Shown here: positions 45,274 to 54,705 of the stretch, one piece after another | Layout: every line of letters begins with the position of its first letter | Numbering within the stretch: position 1 is the stretch's first letter | From: Chrysophaeum taylorii | Lineage: Eukaryota; Sar; Pelagophyceae; Pelagomonadales; Pelagomonadaceae | Direction: 5' to 3' | Length of the DNA: 64,000 bases | NCBI GenBank assembly: GCA_029834535.1 | Contig: JAQMWT010000134.1 | Location: forward strand, 1 to 64,000 | The notes under the pieces: generated by a model | The model's input: the letters and a program-made list of their open reading frames with translations, nothing else | Databases searched by the model: none | Told to the model about the DNA's origin: nothing | Position numbers and translations under genes: made by a program

Positions 45274-45693
45274 CCACCTCCGCCACACGTCCACGCGCGC
45301 CAGCTTCATTCATTTTTGTCGTGCCCCCTTTTCTCTCTTTGCGTCTTTCTTTTCTCTTGGTCGACGCGCCTCGACGACGACGCCGCGCAGCTTCCGACGT
45401 TTCTCGTCGTTCGGAACGACGACGACGACGACGACGACCACCCATGGTCGGTCGGTCGGTCGGTCTGTCTCGGTCGGACGGACGACGACAACTCCATCAC
45501 CACCACCACCGTTACCCCCTTCCTCTTCGCGAGATTGTTCGGTCTTGCTCTCTCTCTCTCTCTCTCTCTCGACCCGACCACCTCTCTCGACCCGACCACC
45601 TCTCTCTGCTGCGCGCCTTTCCTTTGTGCCCCCGCAACGCAGCACCTGCCCTCGGCCGCCCTCCTACGAAAAATAACCAGTCCACAACATATA

Positions 45694-46362
45694 ATGACCG
45701 TTACGAAGATGACGAGCTTCGAGGAGTGGATAGCAGCGCTGCCCATGGAGGTTGGGGACGAGGCGGGCGCGGCCATCACCCCGAGCGCGGCGCGGCGACT
45801 CTGGGAGGCGCGCGACCCAACGGAAGACGCGGCCGCGACCGTCCGGAAGCACGTCGGCAAAGCGACGGCCGCGCAGGCGGTGTTGCGGGGGCTGGCGGCG
45901 CGGCAACGGCCGCGGGAGGTCTCCTACGGGCTCGCCCCCTTCAACCCGACGCCGCTTACCGCCGTCTCGGCGGCCCTCGACTTGCTCCGAATATCGCCGG
46001 CGGACTTGTTGTACGACGTCGGATGCGGCGACGGCCGCGTCGTCGGGGAAGCTGCGCGACGCGGGGCGCGGTGCGTAGGCGTCGAACTCGACCGGAAGCG
46101 CGCCGACGCCGCCAGGGCCAACGTCGCCGCCTTTTCCAATTTGGCCGAGATCCGCTGCGAGGACGCGTCCGTGCTCGACTTCGCCGACGCGACCGCCATC
46201 TTCGTCTACCTCGTCCCCCGCGGCCTCCGCACCCTCAAGCCTACGCTCGAGGCCCTCCGCCACCGCGCCCGCATCGTCGCCTACACCTTTGCCGTCCCCG
46301 GCTGGGTCCCCACCGCGACCCACACCCTTCCCGATCTGCCCCCCCTCTATCTCTACACCTAA
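45694..46362 (+). CDS. Class I SAM-dependent methyltransferase
   Basis: A 222-residue protein starting at MTVTKMTSFEEW; the frame is open far upstream but the upstream part is Ser/Arg low complexity, so this first plausible ATG is preferred. Motif I is LLYDVGCGDGRVVGEAARRG, motif II the acidic GVELD, motif III ends in CEDASVLDF, followed by IFVYLVPRGLRTLKPTLE and a terminal VPGWVP. The pattern is like the DOT1/FAM173-related group of small protein-lysine methyltransferases, but the substrate cannot be read from sequence. The next gene starts 10 bp after its stop. Confidence 0.82.
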   Translation: MTVTKMTSFEEWIAALPMEVGDEAGAAITPSAARRLWEARDPTEDAAATVRKHVGKATAAQAVLRGLAARQRPREVSYGLAPFNPTPLTAVSAALDLLRISPADLLYDVGCGDGRVVGEAARRGARCVGVELDRKRADAARANVAAFSNLAEIRCEDASVLDFADATAIFVYLVPRGLRTLKPTLEALRHRARIVAYTFAVPGWVPTATHTLPDLPPLYLYT

Positions 46363-46372
46363 CGGCTCGTTG

Positions 46373-46885
46373 ATGATGATGATTATGACGATCCGTCGTG
46401 GTGCTCGCCGCCTCTCGAGCCTCGCCAAGCTCGGCGAGCTCGTCGTGACCGACGATGCCAAGCAGGAGGTGGGCCGCCTCCGCGCCTTGTTGGGGGAGGT
46501 GACCAAGCTCAAGACCAAGTACTCCTCCGACCCGGCGCCGATCGATTTTGGATATTACAAGACCAAGCTCGATCCCGCCCTCGTCGAGTCCATCGAGGCC
46601 AACTACGCCTCGATCGTCTTCCCGGATACGGTCGAGCCCACCGACGCGGCGGCCATCGCCTCGGCCCGCCAGTCAAAGCTCTCTGGATTTATGACGGAGG
46701 CCGACGCCCTCATCGACGAATCTCAGGAACGGATCAAAGAGCTCAAGGCCACCATCGATACCATGCAGGCCAAGATGACGGGCCCCGACACCTGCGTCAC
46801 CGACGTCTACGAACAGTACCCCGACATCGAGGCCGAAGTCGACGACGAGATCAAAAATCACCAGTGGTCCAAGGACGTCCTCTAA
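46373..46885 (+). CDS. ATP5PD: Mitochondrial ATP synthase subunit d
   Basis: About 170 residues from the ATG cluster MMMIM at 46373; an internal ATG at 46385 gives MTIRRGARRLSSLAKLGEL, which looks like a mitochondrial presequence. The mature part aligns by eye with subunit d of the F1Fo peripheral stalk: PAPIDFGYYKTKLDPALV (cf. PPAIDWAYYK in animals), a long coiled helix (ESQERIKELKATIDTM) and the terminal VTDVYEQYPDIEAEVDDE. The role is to hold the stator of ATP synthase. The 10-bp gap from the upstream gene leaves little room for a separate promoter, unless it overlaps the upstream coding region. Confidence 0.85.
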   Translation: MMMIMTIRRGARRLSSLAKLGELVVTDDAKQEVGRLRALLGEVTKLKTKYSSDPAPIDFGYYKTKLDPALVESIEANYASIVFPDTVEPTDAAAIASARQSKLSGFMTEADALIDESQERIKELKATIDTMQAKMTGPDTCVTDVYEQYPDIEAEVDDEIKNHQWSKDVL

Positions 46886-47187
46886 ACAAACATATGATGA
46901 TAATGCCCCGCCCGGTATTATTATTGTTGTTATTAGGCCACTCCTGCTCCTCGCGCCCACCACCGGCGCGCGACCTCGCTTTCTTCTTCTGACAACCGAT
47001 ATTATCGTCCTCCTCCTCCTCGCTCCTCATGTTTTTTGCAGCGGAACCCTAATAATTAATTACTTTGAAACCCTACAACCGTAAGTAAACCCTTTTGAAT
47101 TATTATTAGTTAATTAATCCTTCGAAGCGAGGAGGCGGTTGTTGTTCGTCCAACTCGGCACTCGCGCGGGAAGAAGGAGGCGGTGGT
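46886..47187. other. Intergenic, AT-rich
   Basis: Contains the 3' flank of ATP5PD and the promoter region of the ZZ/SET gene; TTATTATTA and TTAATTAAT runs near 47040-47120 stand out against the GC-rich background. No gene. Confidence 0.6.
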
Positions 47188-50100
47188 ATGAAGACGAAGC
47201 GCGAGGCGTTGTGTGCGGCCGCGGAGAATTGGCAGCGCACGGAGGCCCCTCGACGCCGCAGGCGGCGGCGGCGGCGCGTGCGGTTCTCCCCAAAGCACCA
47301 GGTGATCGGGACCGCCGACGCAATGGATCGACGCGGATCGGCGCCGAATCTGTTCGAGTGCGACGCGTGCGGGCGGCGCATTCACGCCGGGCTGAAGGGG
47401 TTCGACCTGTACGCCAAGTGCCGGTGGTGCGACTATGACTTGTGCCTCGAGTGCGTCTCGAACGCCGATGAGGTACGACGGCGCGGGGCGAGGCCGAGGT
47501 GTCGGTCCCACCCGCACCCCCTCGTCCTCGTCGACCGGAACCGCGACGATCTGCGGCCCGAGAAGAGTGCCCAGTAGTTTCGAATTAAGAACGTAGTAAA
47601 AGAAGAAGACGTTGTTTTGTTGCTCCATAGAATCGGAACGGCCCCCAGGCAGCGACGACGACCGAGGTACACGAACATGGGGCCGTGGCAAGAGAAGCGG
47701 GGCGCCAAGGTCGCGTCGAAGAAGAAGACGAAGAAGCGGCGGACGATCGGGTGGCTGCTGGACGACGAAGGCGAGGTCGGGGGATGGCCGATCGAGGGGC
47801 TGTGTTTGGTGGTGGCCGACGGTCGGAGTCGTCCGGCGTGGAAGTGCCGCGGGCGCAGCCGGTGGGTCCTCGTGTACGGCGAACGGACCGAGGCGCGGGA
47901 GCTGTCGTCGAACGAAAGGTTGTGCGCTCTCCCCGAGGACGTCGAGTTGTGCCGGCGGTTGCAGTCGGAGTGGAGCGGGGCGACGCCCGCTCAAAGGGAC
48001 TGCGTGCTTGCAGGGCTGGACGAGATGGAAGCGCGGCGACGAGCCCCCCCAAGCTTCGTCGCGCTCGTCTCTGAGCTCCGGAAGCGCGCCCTCGACAACA
48101 CGTGCTTGGAGCTGGGCCCTACGGCGTCCATAGGCCGGGAGTTCGCGCCAAACTTGTTCTCGCCCGTTCCTGGCGATAGCGCGCACGTGCTCTGGGACAA
48201 GACCAAGTGGTACGAGGCAATCGTCCTCGAGGCCTCGAATCAGCTGTTGGTGCGGTATGTGGAGGACGGCGAAAAGGACTCGGTCGAGTGGCCCGAGCCC
48301 AACGGCGAAGCCTTTCTCGCGGCGCCCCCGCTTGCCGCGAAAAGGGGTCCTCGTCGCCGGTGCTCGCCCAAGTCGCCGCCGCAGCTCGGGCGGGACTGGC
48401 GGCCCTTTCTCGCCAAGGAGCGCGACGGCAGCTTCGAGCTTCCTTGGCACAAGCTCCCCGAGGCTTTTTCGTCGTCGTCGTCGTCGTCGTTTCTTTTGGC
48501 TCCGGCCGCGTTGGAGTCTTCGGAGTCTTCGTCGGCGTCGACCGGTTCGACGACGACGACGACGGCTGTTCTGCCCCCCGACCACCACCTCCGAGCGCGG
48601 CGCGCCTTCGTCGAGGCGGTGTGTTTTGAGGAAGCGCGTCATCATCATAAGAACAACAGCGATGGTCGTCGTCGTCTCGAGGCCGCGTTGGAGCGGTGCT
48701 GCGCGCGGTTGCGGGCGCTCGCGCGGCCGCTCTCCGCTCTGGTGGAGGACTTCGCGTCCGAGCCGAGGCAAGATTGGGTGTTCGGGCTGCCGCGCGGCGA
48801 CGACGACTGGCCGTTCGACTTTGTGAAAGAGGACGAGGCTCCCATCCCGGCGCTCTTCGAGTTTGCCGACCGGCTCTCCGACGCCTTGAACGCTTTGGGA
48901 GCTGTCCCCGACGAGGACGCGGCCTCGCGGGCGGCGTCGCGCGCCAGAGCGGCCCTCTCCCCGGCCCCCGATGATATCGACGTGGACGCGCTGAGGGTCG
49001 CGAGTTCGCGGGTTGCGCGGCTCTGGCGGCGCGACGAAGCTTGCCCGATCGGACCCGCGAAGATCTGGGCCTCTACCGCACCCTGTTTCGCGACGCTGCC
49101 GCGCTCGAACGTCCGCGAGCCTCACCGATCCTGGATCCAGCGCGCGAGGGGCGCCGCCAAGGCCCACCTGAAACGGCGCGAAGAGGAGGACGAGGACGAC
49201 GATTTGTGCTGCGAGAAGAAAAAGTACCGGCCCCCCGGTGCTGCCGCGCGCGCGGCTCTCTGCGGCGACCGAGGGCGACTGGCGATGGAGACGCTCGCGC
49301 CCGAGGTTGCCCGCAGCCTCGCGGGCGGGTTGGGGGCGGACTTCTCGAGGCGGGTCGAGGTCATCACGTGCCGGGAGGGTCTCCTCGCGGGCGAAAGGGG
49401 GGTTGTGGCGATAGCCGACGTCGAGAAGCGCGCGGCCATACCGTACGCGGGGGTCGTCGTCACCGACGACGAGATCGGGCAGCTCGTGTGGCGTCGGCCG
49501 CGCGACACGGCGAGATGGCTCATGTACCGCTACGAGTTCGCGCCGCAGATCAGCCTCCTCCCGTACCTCGCGTGCCCCGACTTTGCGCCGGCACCCTTCA
49601 TCAACTGCGCGCGCGGACCTCACCCGAACGAAGCCGCCGCGTGGAGCGCTCTCGGCGCGCTCCGGGATGATCCGCGGCCCTGGCGAGGCTGGGGGTCCGA
49701 GCACGTGGGTCTTCGCATTCGGCGCACCGTTCTGGGCGACGACGGCGCGCCCTCGGGCGTCGCCGACGGCACGGTTGTCGCCTGGCTCGACGCCCGCGAG
49801 TCCGATTTTCGCGACGACGACGGCCGCCCGGCCGCGCTCTGGCGAGTCAAGTACGACCCCGAGAGCGCGCTTTGCGGCGACGACGAGGACCTCGAGCTCC
49901 GGCAGCTTCTCGCGTCCGCCAAGGCCCCGCCCTTGGAGCGATCGTCCTCCGACAAGGCGAATTGCCACTTTGCCGAAATCACCGGCGACCAGAACGCGGT
50001 CATCGGCGTCTACGTCGTCGCGACGCGAAAAATCCAAGCCGGCGAGCCCCTCTTGGTCGCGTACGGCCGAGAGTTCTGGGACGGCTGGATCCAGCGTCAC

Positions 50101-51048
50101 GCGCGCCTCGACGACCTCGAGCGCTGCGCCGACGACCTCGTTTCCGCCGCGGCGGATTTGCTCCTCGTTCTCGAGACGACGCCCCCTCCCCGCCGCCACG
50201 ACCTCTGGCGACATCTCGTCGGCATCCCCTTCGAGGCAACCCGAGCCCTCCGCGGCGAACGTCGTCGCAAGGCCGTCGTTTCTGCCCTCGTCGTCGAGCG
50301 CTGCCGCCAGACTACGACCTTGTCCTTGCGCAAAGGCGATAGGGTCGAGGGCTTTTGGCGCGGCGCGGCCCCCTCCTTTCCTGCGACGGTCAAGAAAGTC
50401 GCTCCTACGGGCGACCTCGTCGATCTCGAGTACGATGACGGCGGCGTCGAATTGGCGCTTCCCCTCACGATGGTCGCCCCCAAACGCCCCCCCCATTACT
50501 GGCGCGCCCTCCCCGCCCTCCCGCGGGGGACCTGGGTCCGCAAATTCCTCCTCGCTTCCTTCGACGACGACCACCTACACCACGACCACCACCTAGACGA
50601 CGACGAAGAAGAAGAAGAAGAACAAAACGCACCAACCACCAGAAAGAACCGCCGCCGCCGCCTCCGCCGCCGCCGGGACGAGGGCGTCGTCGTCGACGTC
50701 GACGACGACGGCCTATTGGACGTTCTCGGGGACGACGGCGTCCTCGAAACCAACCAGGACCCCCAAGACTGGGAGCCCCTTTTCGTCTGCCGCTTCGCCG
50801 ACGACGACGAGCAGCGCGTCATGGGCCTCGAGCAGCTTCGCCACCTCTCCCCGCGCTTCATCGATCACCCGCCGCCGCATACTTTCGTAGACCCCATACC
50901 CCCCGCCGCCCATCCCAAGGTGCGTGTCTGTCTGTCTTTCCGCCATCTGCTGTGTCGCTCGTCGCTCGCTTACTTCTCTCAGGTCGACATCGCGATGCTT
51001 CTCCGGGAGGCGGGCCTCCGTCCGAGCCCTTCCGCCGCTATTACTTAA
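47188..51048 (+). CDS. ZZ-finger, Tudor-like, SET-domain protein
   Basis: Model: exons 47188-47573, 47631-50919 and 50983-51048, with introns of 57 and 63 nt (GTAGTT...CCATAG and GTGCGT...TCTCAG), giving 1246 residues. The first intron contains the only in-frame stop between the two parts and the frame is identical on both sides. Domains: a ZZ zinc finger (about 56-112: CDAC, CRWCDYDLCLEC, HPHP); a Tudor-like barrel (about 300-345, WDKTKWYEAIVL); a SET domain split into SET-N (about 700-800, GERGVVAIADVEKR, FINCARGPHPN) and SET-C (about 900-943, ANCHFAEI, TRKIQAGEPLLVAYG); and a second Tudor-like barrel (about 1030-1080, GDRVEGFWRG). An additional Tudor-like segment sits inside the SET domain. 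Probably a chromatin lysine methyltransferase and reader (inferred). If unspliced, it would be two separate proteins. Confidence 0.75.
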
Positions 51049-51099
51049 CCTCCTCCTAACAAGTGGTTGTGGTGGTTATAGCGTGAAAGATTGAAGGAG

Positions 51100-51942
51100 A
51101 TGAAGATGCGTGGTGGTGGCGGCTCCTCAATATTCTTGATATTATGGGCGGCGACGACAGCCCGAGCTCTTGTGACCCCCTGCCTCGTCGTCGAGAGACG
51201 ACGAGGAATCGCGAGGTTTTCCGAGTCACCCTCTGGTGGTGGTGGTGGTGGTGGTGGGATTAATAATAAAGAGGACGTCGAGGCCCTCCGCGCGCGCGCA
51301 GCCGCGCTCCGCGAAGAGGTGGCCGCCCTCCAGGAGGAAGCGCTCGCGGCCGCCGCGCTGGCCGCCGAAACTCAAAAACCGGCCGACGAGGAACCGGAAC
51401 AACAACCTCCCCCGAAGAAGCAGCCCCCCAAGCCCCCGCCGCCGCAACGACGCGACCCCGACGACGCGATCGGCTGGGGCGACCGCGCCCTCGCGTGCGC
51501 CCCCTATCTCCTCCCCCTCTCCGACGTCCTCCCCTTTGGCAAGTACGTCCTCACGGACTTTCCCGTAATTGCCGTCGCCCTCGTCGGCCCCTTCGCCCCT
51601 TTGCTTGCCATCCTCAACGCGGTACCTTTCGGGGGCTTTCTCGTCTTTATCGCCATCTCCACGCAGACAAGAAACGCCAACCTCTCGCGCTTTGTCCGCT
51701 TCAATATGCAGCAGGCCATCATCCTCGACATTGCCCTCATCTTCCCCCAGCTCATCGGCAGCCTCGGGAACGCGGTCAAAATACAACTCCCCCCCGCGCT
51801 CCTCGAGCCGGCCTCGACCACCGTCTTCTTTGCCGTTTCCATCTCCATCCTCTACGCCATCTTCTCCAACTGCAACGGCAACACCCCCAACAACATCCCC
51901 GTCGTCTCTGAAGCCGCCGATCGCTCGATTGGCCCGTTCTGA
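51100..51942 (+). CDS. TIC20: Tic20-type plastid protein import component
   Basis: About 280 residues. The N-terminus MKMRGGGGSSIFLILWAATTARA is a likely ER signal, followed by an Arg/Ser-rich stretch and a Pro/Glu-rich linker. The C-terminal ~165 residues form the four-helix Tic20 domain: YLLPLSDVLPFGKYVLTDFP, IAVALVGPFAPLLAIL, the signature SRFVRFNMQQAIILDIALIF, and TTVFFAVSISILYAIF. Tic20 is a core channel subunit of the inner plastid envelope translocon. The leader implies a plastid inside the endomembrane system. ATG chosen because the frame upstream of 51100 has no ATG. Confidence 0.87.
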   Translation: MKMRGGGGSSIFLILWAATTARALVTPCLVVERRRGIARFSESPSGGGGGGGGINNKEDVEALRARAAALREEVAALQEEALAAAALAAETQKPADEEPEQQPPPKKQPPKPPPPQRRDPDDAIGWGDRALACAPYLLPLSDVLPFGKYVLTDFPVIAVALVGPFAPLLAILNAVPFGGFLVFIAISTQTRNANLSRFVRFNMQQAIILDIALIFPQLIGSLGNAVKIQLPPALLEPASTTVFFAVSISILYAIFSNCNGNTPNNIPVVSEAADRSIGPF

Positions 51943-52049
51943 CATCATCAGTCTAGATTTTTTTTTTCCTCCAACGGACAGAATCGACGAATGAGGGTTT
52001 GTTTCGCTTGATTGACGACCGCGGTTTGTTCTCTTCTCGTGAATGATCC

Positions 52050-52080
<31 letters not shown>

Positions 52081-52104
52081 GACGAGGACGAGGACAACAT
52101 AAGA

Positions 52105-52437
52105 ATGGCCAAGCATCATCCTGATCTCATCATGTGCCGGAAGCAGCCCGGGATCGCTATTGGGCGGCTGTGCGAAAAGTGCGACGGAAAATGCGTCGTC
52201 TGCGATTCCTACGTGAGGCCCTGCTCCCTCGTGAGGATCTGCGACGAGTGCAACTACGGGAGCTACGAGGGCCGGTGCGTAATTTGCGGCGGCGCAGGCA
52301 TCTCGGACGCCTACTACTGCCGCGAGTGCGTCCAGCAGGAGAAGGACCGCGACGGGTGCCCCAAAATCGTCAACCTCGGTTCCTCGAAGACTGATCTCTT
52401 CTACGAAAGGAAAAAGTACGGCTTCAAGAAAAGGTAG
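52105..52437 (+). CDS. PHF5A: PHF5A / Rds3, SF3b spliceosome subunit
   Basis: 110 residues, the same length as human PHF5A. The N-terminus [20 protein letters not shown] and the zinc knot cysteines ([39 protein letters not shown]) follow the family pattern throughout, ending [13 protein letters not shown]5A is a structural part of the SF3b complex that recognises the branch site. An in-frame upstream ATG-less extension contains an Asp run and is not used. The 3' end overlaps the FTO-like gene on the other strand by 14 bp. Confidence 0.97.
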   Translation: MAKHHPDLIMCRKQPGIAIGRLCEKCDGKCVVCDSYVRPCSLVRICDECNYGSYEGRCVICGGAGISDAYYCRECVQQEKDRDGCPKIVNLGSSKTDLFYERKKYGFKKR

Positions 52438-53569
52438 TAGTAGTAGTAGTAGCGAGGTAAGCTTCTTTTGCGGCGCGGAGGTGCGCGATGGCGGCCTCGA
52501 GGTCGGGGAGCGGGGACCGCGCGAGGAAGGGAGGCGGGGACACGGGGCGAAGGTCGGGGGGGCGCGCGCAGTACGCTTTGTCCCGTTCGCGCGTTCGCCA
52601 CTTGTCCCGTTTCGCCCTTTTCGCTTCGAAATCCTCGATCGCCGCGTCGTACACACCCCCTCCGCCCAGAGACGCGACGAGGCGGCGCTTTTTCTTGGCT
52701 CGTTTGGAAGATGCGGCCGTGCCGCCGCCGGCGTCGAGGAGCGCGTCGTACCGCGTCTTCTCGACGTTCTCGAACTCGAGCCAGGCGGCCTCGAGTTTGG
52801 CGATCACGGGACACCAAGATGCCTCTAGATTTCGCCGGAGACCCTGGACGTACCACTGGCAGAGCCACTCGAACTCGAGGACGTCCACAGCGCGGCTCAC
52901 CGCGCGCCAGTTGGAAGGCGAGAGCTGCACGCTCTTCGCGTACCCGAGCACCCACGAAGCCGAATGACCTCGAGTTCTCGCGACGCGATGCGTCGACGAG
53001 TACCGCACCCCCGACCCCGCCAAAACGGCGTGCTGGTGGTGGTGATTAAAGTCGTCCAGCATGAAGTACGCGGACGCGCCTTGGACCAGCGGAACGTGCC
53101 GCGCCTCGCCCGGGGTTCCCCCTCTTTTTTGGGGACCCTCGGCGTTTCGACATTCGCGGATTCCGAGCCGCCACCCCGCGCCGTCGACGACTTGGTACAC
53201 GGCGATGGTCGAGTTGTGCTCGAGACAGCTGTCGGCGTGCCACGACACCGCCTGCTCGTGGGAGCAATTTTCCATCTTGTTCACGAGCGACGCCGTGAAC
53301 TCGCACTCGGCGGCGCCCAAGGCCTTGGCGCGATTTTTCAGCGCCGCGTCGAGCTTTGAGAGTTCTTTGGGCCACGGCGCGGCGAACAATCTCAGACCCA
53401 GGTACTTGTATGTCGCGCCCTCGTCTCCAACGAGGACCCGCTTCACCTTTGTTACCGCGAGCGCGGTGCCGAGGCCCATAGGCTGCGTCACGTCCACTTC
53501 GTACGGCAACCTCTCCAGAGCGCGCCGGGCTTCGGGCACTTCCTCGAAGGGCTCGACCACCTCGAACAA

Positions 53570-53603
<34 letters not shown>

Positions 53604-53635
53604 TCGCGCGATCGCTTTCTTCTTCCTGCAACCAT
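52424..53635 (-). CDS. FTO: FTO-like 2-oxoglutarate dioxygenase (nucleic-acid demethylase)
   Basis: A 403-residue single-exon protein that aligns by eye with animal FTO. Shared segments include [19 protein letters not shown], the metal motif SWHADS (H-x-D), [20 protein letters not shown] with the third ligand His, and RYSSTHRVA containing the 2-oxoglutarate-binding Arg. The C-terminal helical domain follows ([13 protein letters not shown] in the family; [18 protein letters not shown] here). FTO oxidatively removes methyl groups from m6A/m6Am RNA; the same chemistry is inferred. Animal FTO is about 505 residues; this one lacks part of the loop between the YKYL segment and the HxD motif. Divergent promoter (112 bp) with the GT25-like gene. 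Confidence 0.9.
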
Positions 53636-53709
53636 CAGGGAGGAGGAGGAGGATATCTATTATCCGGATATTGTTATGTTTATTATTTTTTGCGTCTTTT
53701 GTTCTTCTG

Positions 53710-53717
53710 TGACGTCA
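53710..53717. promoter_or_regulatory. TGACGTCA palindrome in FTO/GT25 divergent promoter
   Basis: Perfect octamer 75 bp upstream of the FTO start and 31 bp upstream of the GT25-like start; a second close match (AGACGTCA) lies at 53734-53741. Confidence 0.45.
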
Positions 53718-53747
53718 AGTCCGTTGCTTTCTGAGACGTCAAACACC

Positions 53748-54701
53748 ATGGCGCGGCTCCTCGCCGCGACGTCCAAGCCAGAGGTCGGCTATCTCTACGC
53801 CAGACTGTGGCAGGTGGTGGCGGTGTTGTTGTTCGGAACCGGAGTCCTCCTCGCGCACAAGCAGCAGCAGCAGCAGCCTCAACACGCGGCGTCGTCATTC
53901 CAACGAGCTACGAGAAGAATGATCACCAAGGCCTACTACATCAATTGCGATTCGTCGCCCGAGCGGCGCGCGTTCATGGAAGGGTGGCTCGAGACGTACA
54001 TCAAATTCGAAAGGTTCGCGTGCGTTGAGGGCAACACGTTAGAAGAGGTCGCTCGCGGCGTGAGATCGCGCTTTCCGAAATCGAGACTTCTCCGGAGCAA
54101 AGACCTCGAAAACGCGACGGCGATGCGGTTTCCATGGAACGGCTCGACCCTCGCGCACACGGTCGGGTGCTACGCATCCCATTATCTCGTTCTGGAACAC
54201 ATCGCTCGGCAACCCGCGGGAAACTACTTGGTCCTCGAGGACGACGCGAGCCCGAGAGTGAGCTTATCCAAGCTCTTCGCAATCGCCGCAACCCTCCCGA
54301 CCGACTGGGTGTACGCCGGCTTGAACACCCACGACTGTATTTGCGAGGAGGACGTCGAGGGCGAGTGGGCGCTAAGGCGGAAACTCGACGGGGGGAACTT
54401 CCAACTCGACCCGCCCGGGTGCACGCCGCGCCGCCTCGATTTTTCCTGGGGCGCCGACGCCTTTTACTGGAGCGACGCGGCGACCCTCGTCAACACCAAA
54501 ACCCTCCCCCGCGTCCTCGATCGCTTCGACCACAACCCCATCATGGCAAACGACGAGGTGGTCATGATGTCGGAGGGACGCGACGACGACGACGACGACG
54601 ACGAGTTCCCGAGCCTGGTGTACGCGCGCTACAACCTCTTCTCCACGCAGGGCGACCTCCCCGAGGCCCGCGACACCAGCAAAAAATTAAGAGGGGGATG
54701 A
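53748..54701 (+). CDS. GT25-like glycosyltransferase, type II membrane protein
   Basis: About 317 residues from ATG at 53748; the frame is open further upstream but runs antisense through FTO. A membrane anchor lies near residues 21-40 (LWQVVAVLLFGTGVLLAH), typical of Golgi transferases, followed by a Gln run. The catalytic domain shows the GT25 pattern: AYYINCDSSPERRAFMEGWL, GSTLAHTVGCYASHYLVLEH and the metal motif YLVLEDDASP. GT25 enzymes include collagen galactosyltransferases and bacterial LPS transferases; the acceptor is unknown. The stop lies 4 bp from the stop of the sirtuin gene on the other strand. Confidence 0.8.
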   Translation: MARLLAATSKPEVGYLYARLWQVVAVLLFGTGVLLAHKQQQQQPQHAASSFQRATRRMITKAYYINCDSSPERRAFMEGWLETYIKFERFACVEGNTLEEVARGVRSRFPKSRLLRSKDLENATAMRFPWNGSTLAHTVGCYASHYLVLEHIARQPAGNYLVLEDDASPRVSLSKLFAIAATLPTDWVYAGLNTHDCICEEDVEGEWALRRKLDGGNFQLDPPGCTPRRLDFSWGADAFYWSDAATLVNTKTLPRVLDRFDHNPIMANDEVVMMSEGRDDDDDDDEFPSLVYARYNLFSTQGDLPEARDTSKKLRGG

Positions 54702-54705
54702 TTAA

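Noticed and set aside
44190-45309. Minus-strand extension of the PPEF frame (about 380 extra N-terminal codons)
   Set aside because: It runs antisense through the cold-shock gene, is Gly/Arg low complexity, and crosses a 20-base A tract; MGGGISLP at 44166 is a natural start.
47110-50574. Minus-strand open frame of over 1,100 codons opposite the ZZ/SET gene
   Set aside because: It is the mirror of GC-rich coding sequence; its composition is Arg/Gly/Ala-rich without any domain, while the plus strand has clear SET and ZZ motifs.
53061-53747. Upstream extension of the GT25-like frame
   Set aside because: It lies antisense to FTO and precedes an ATG that is directly followed by a membrane anchor.
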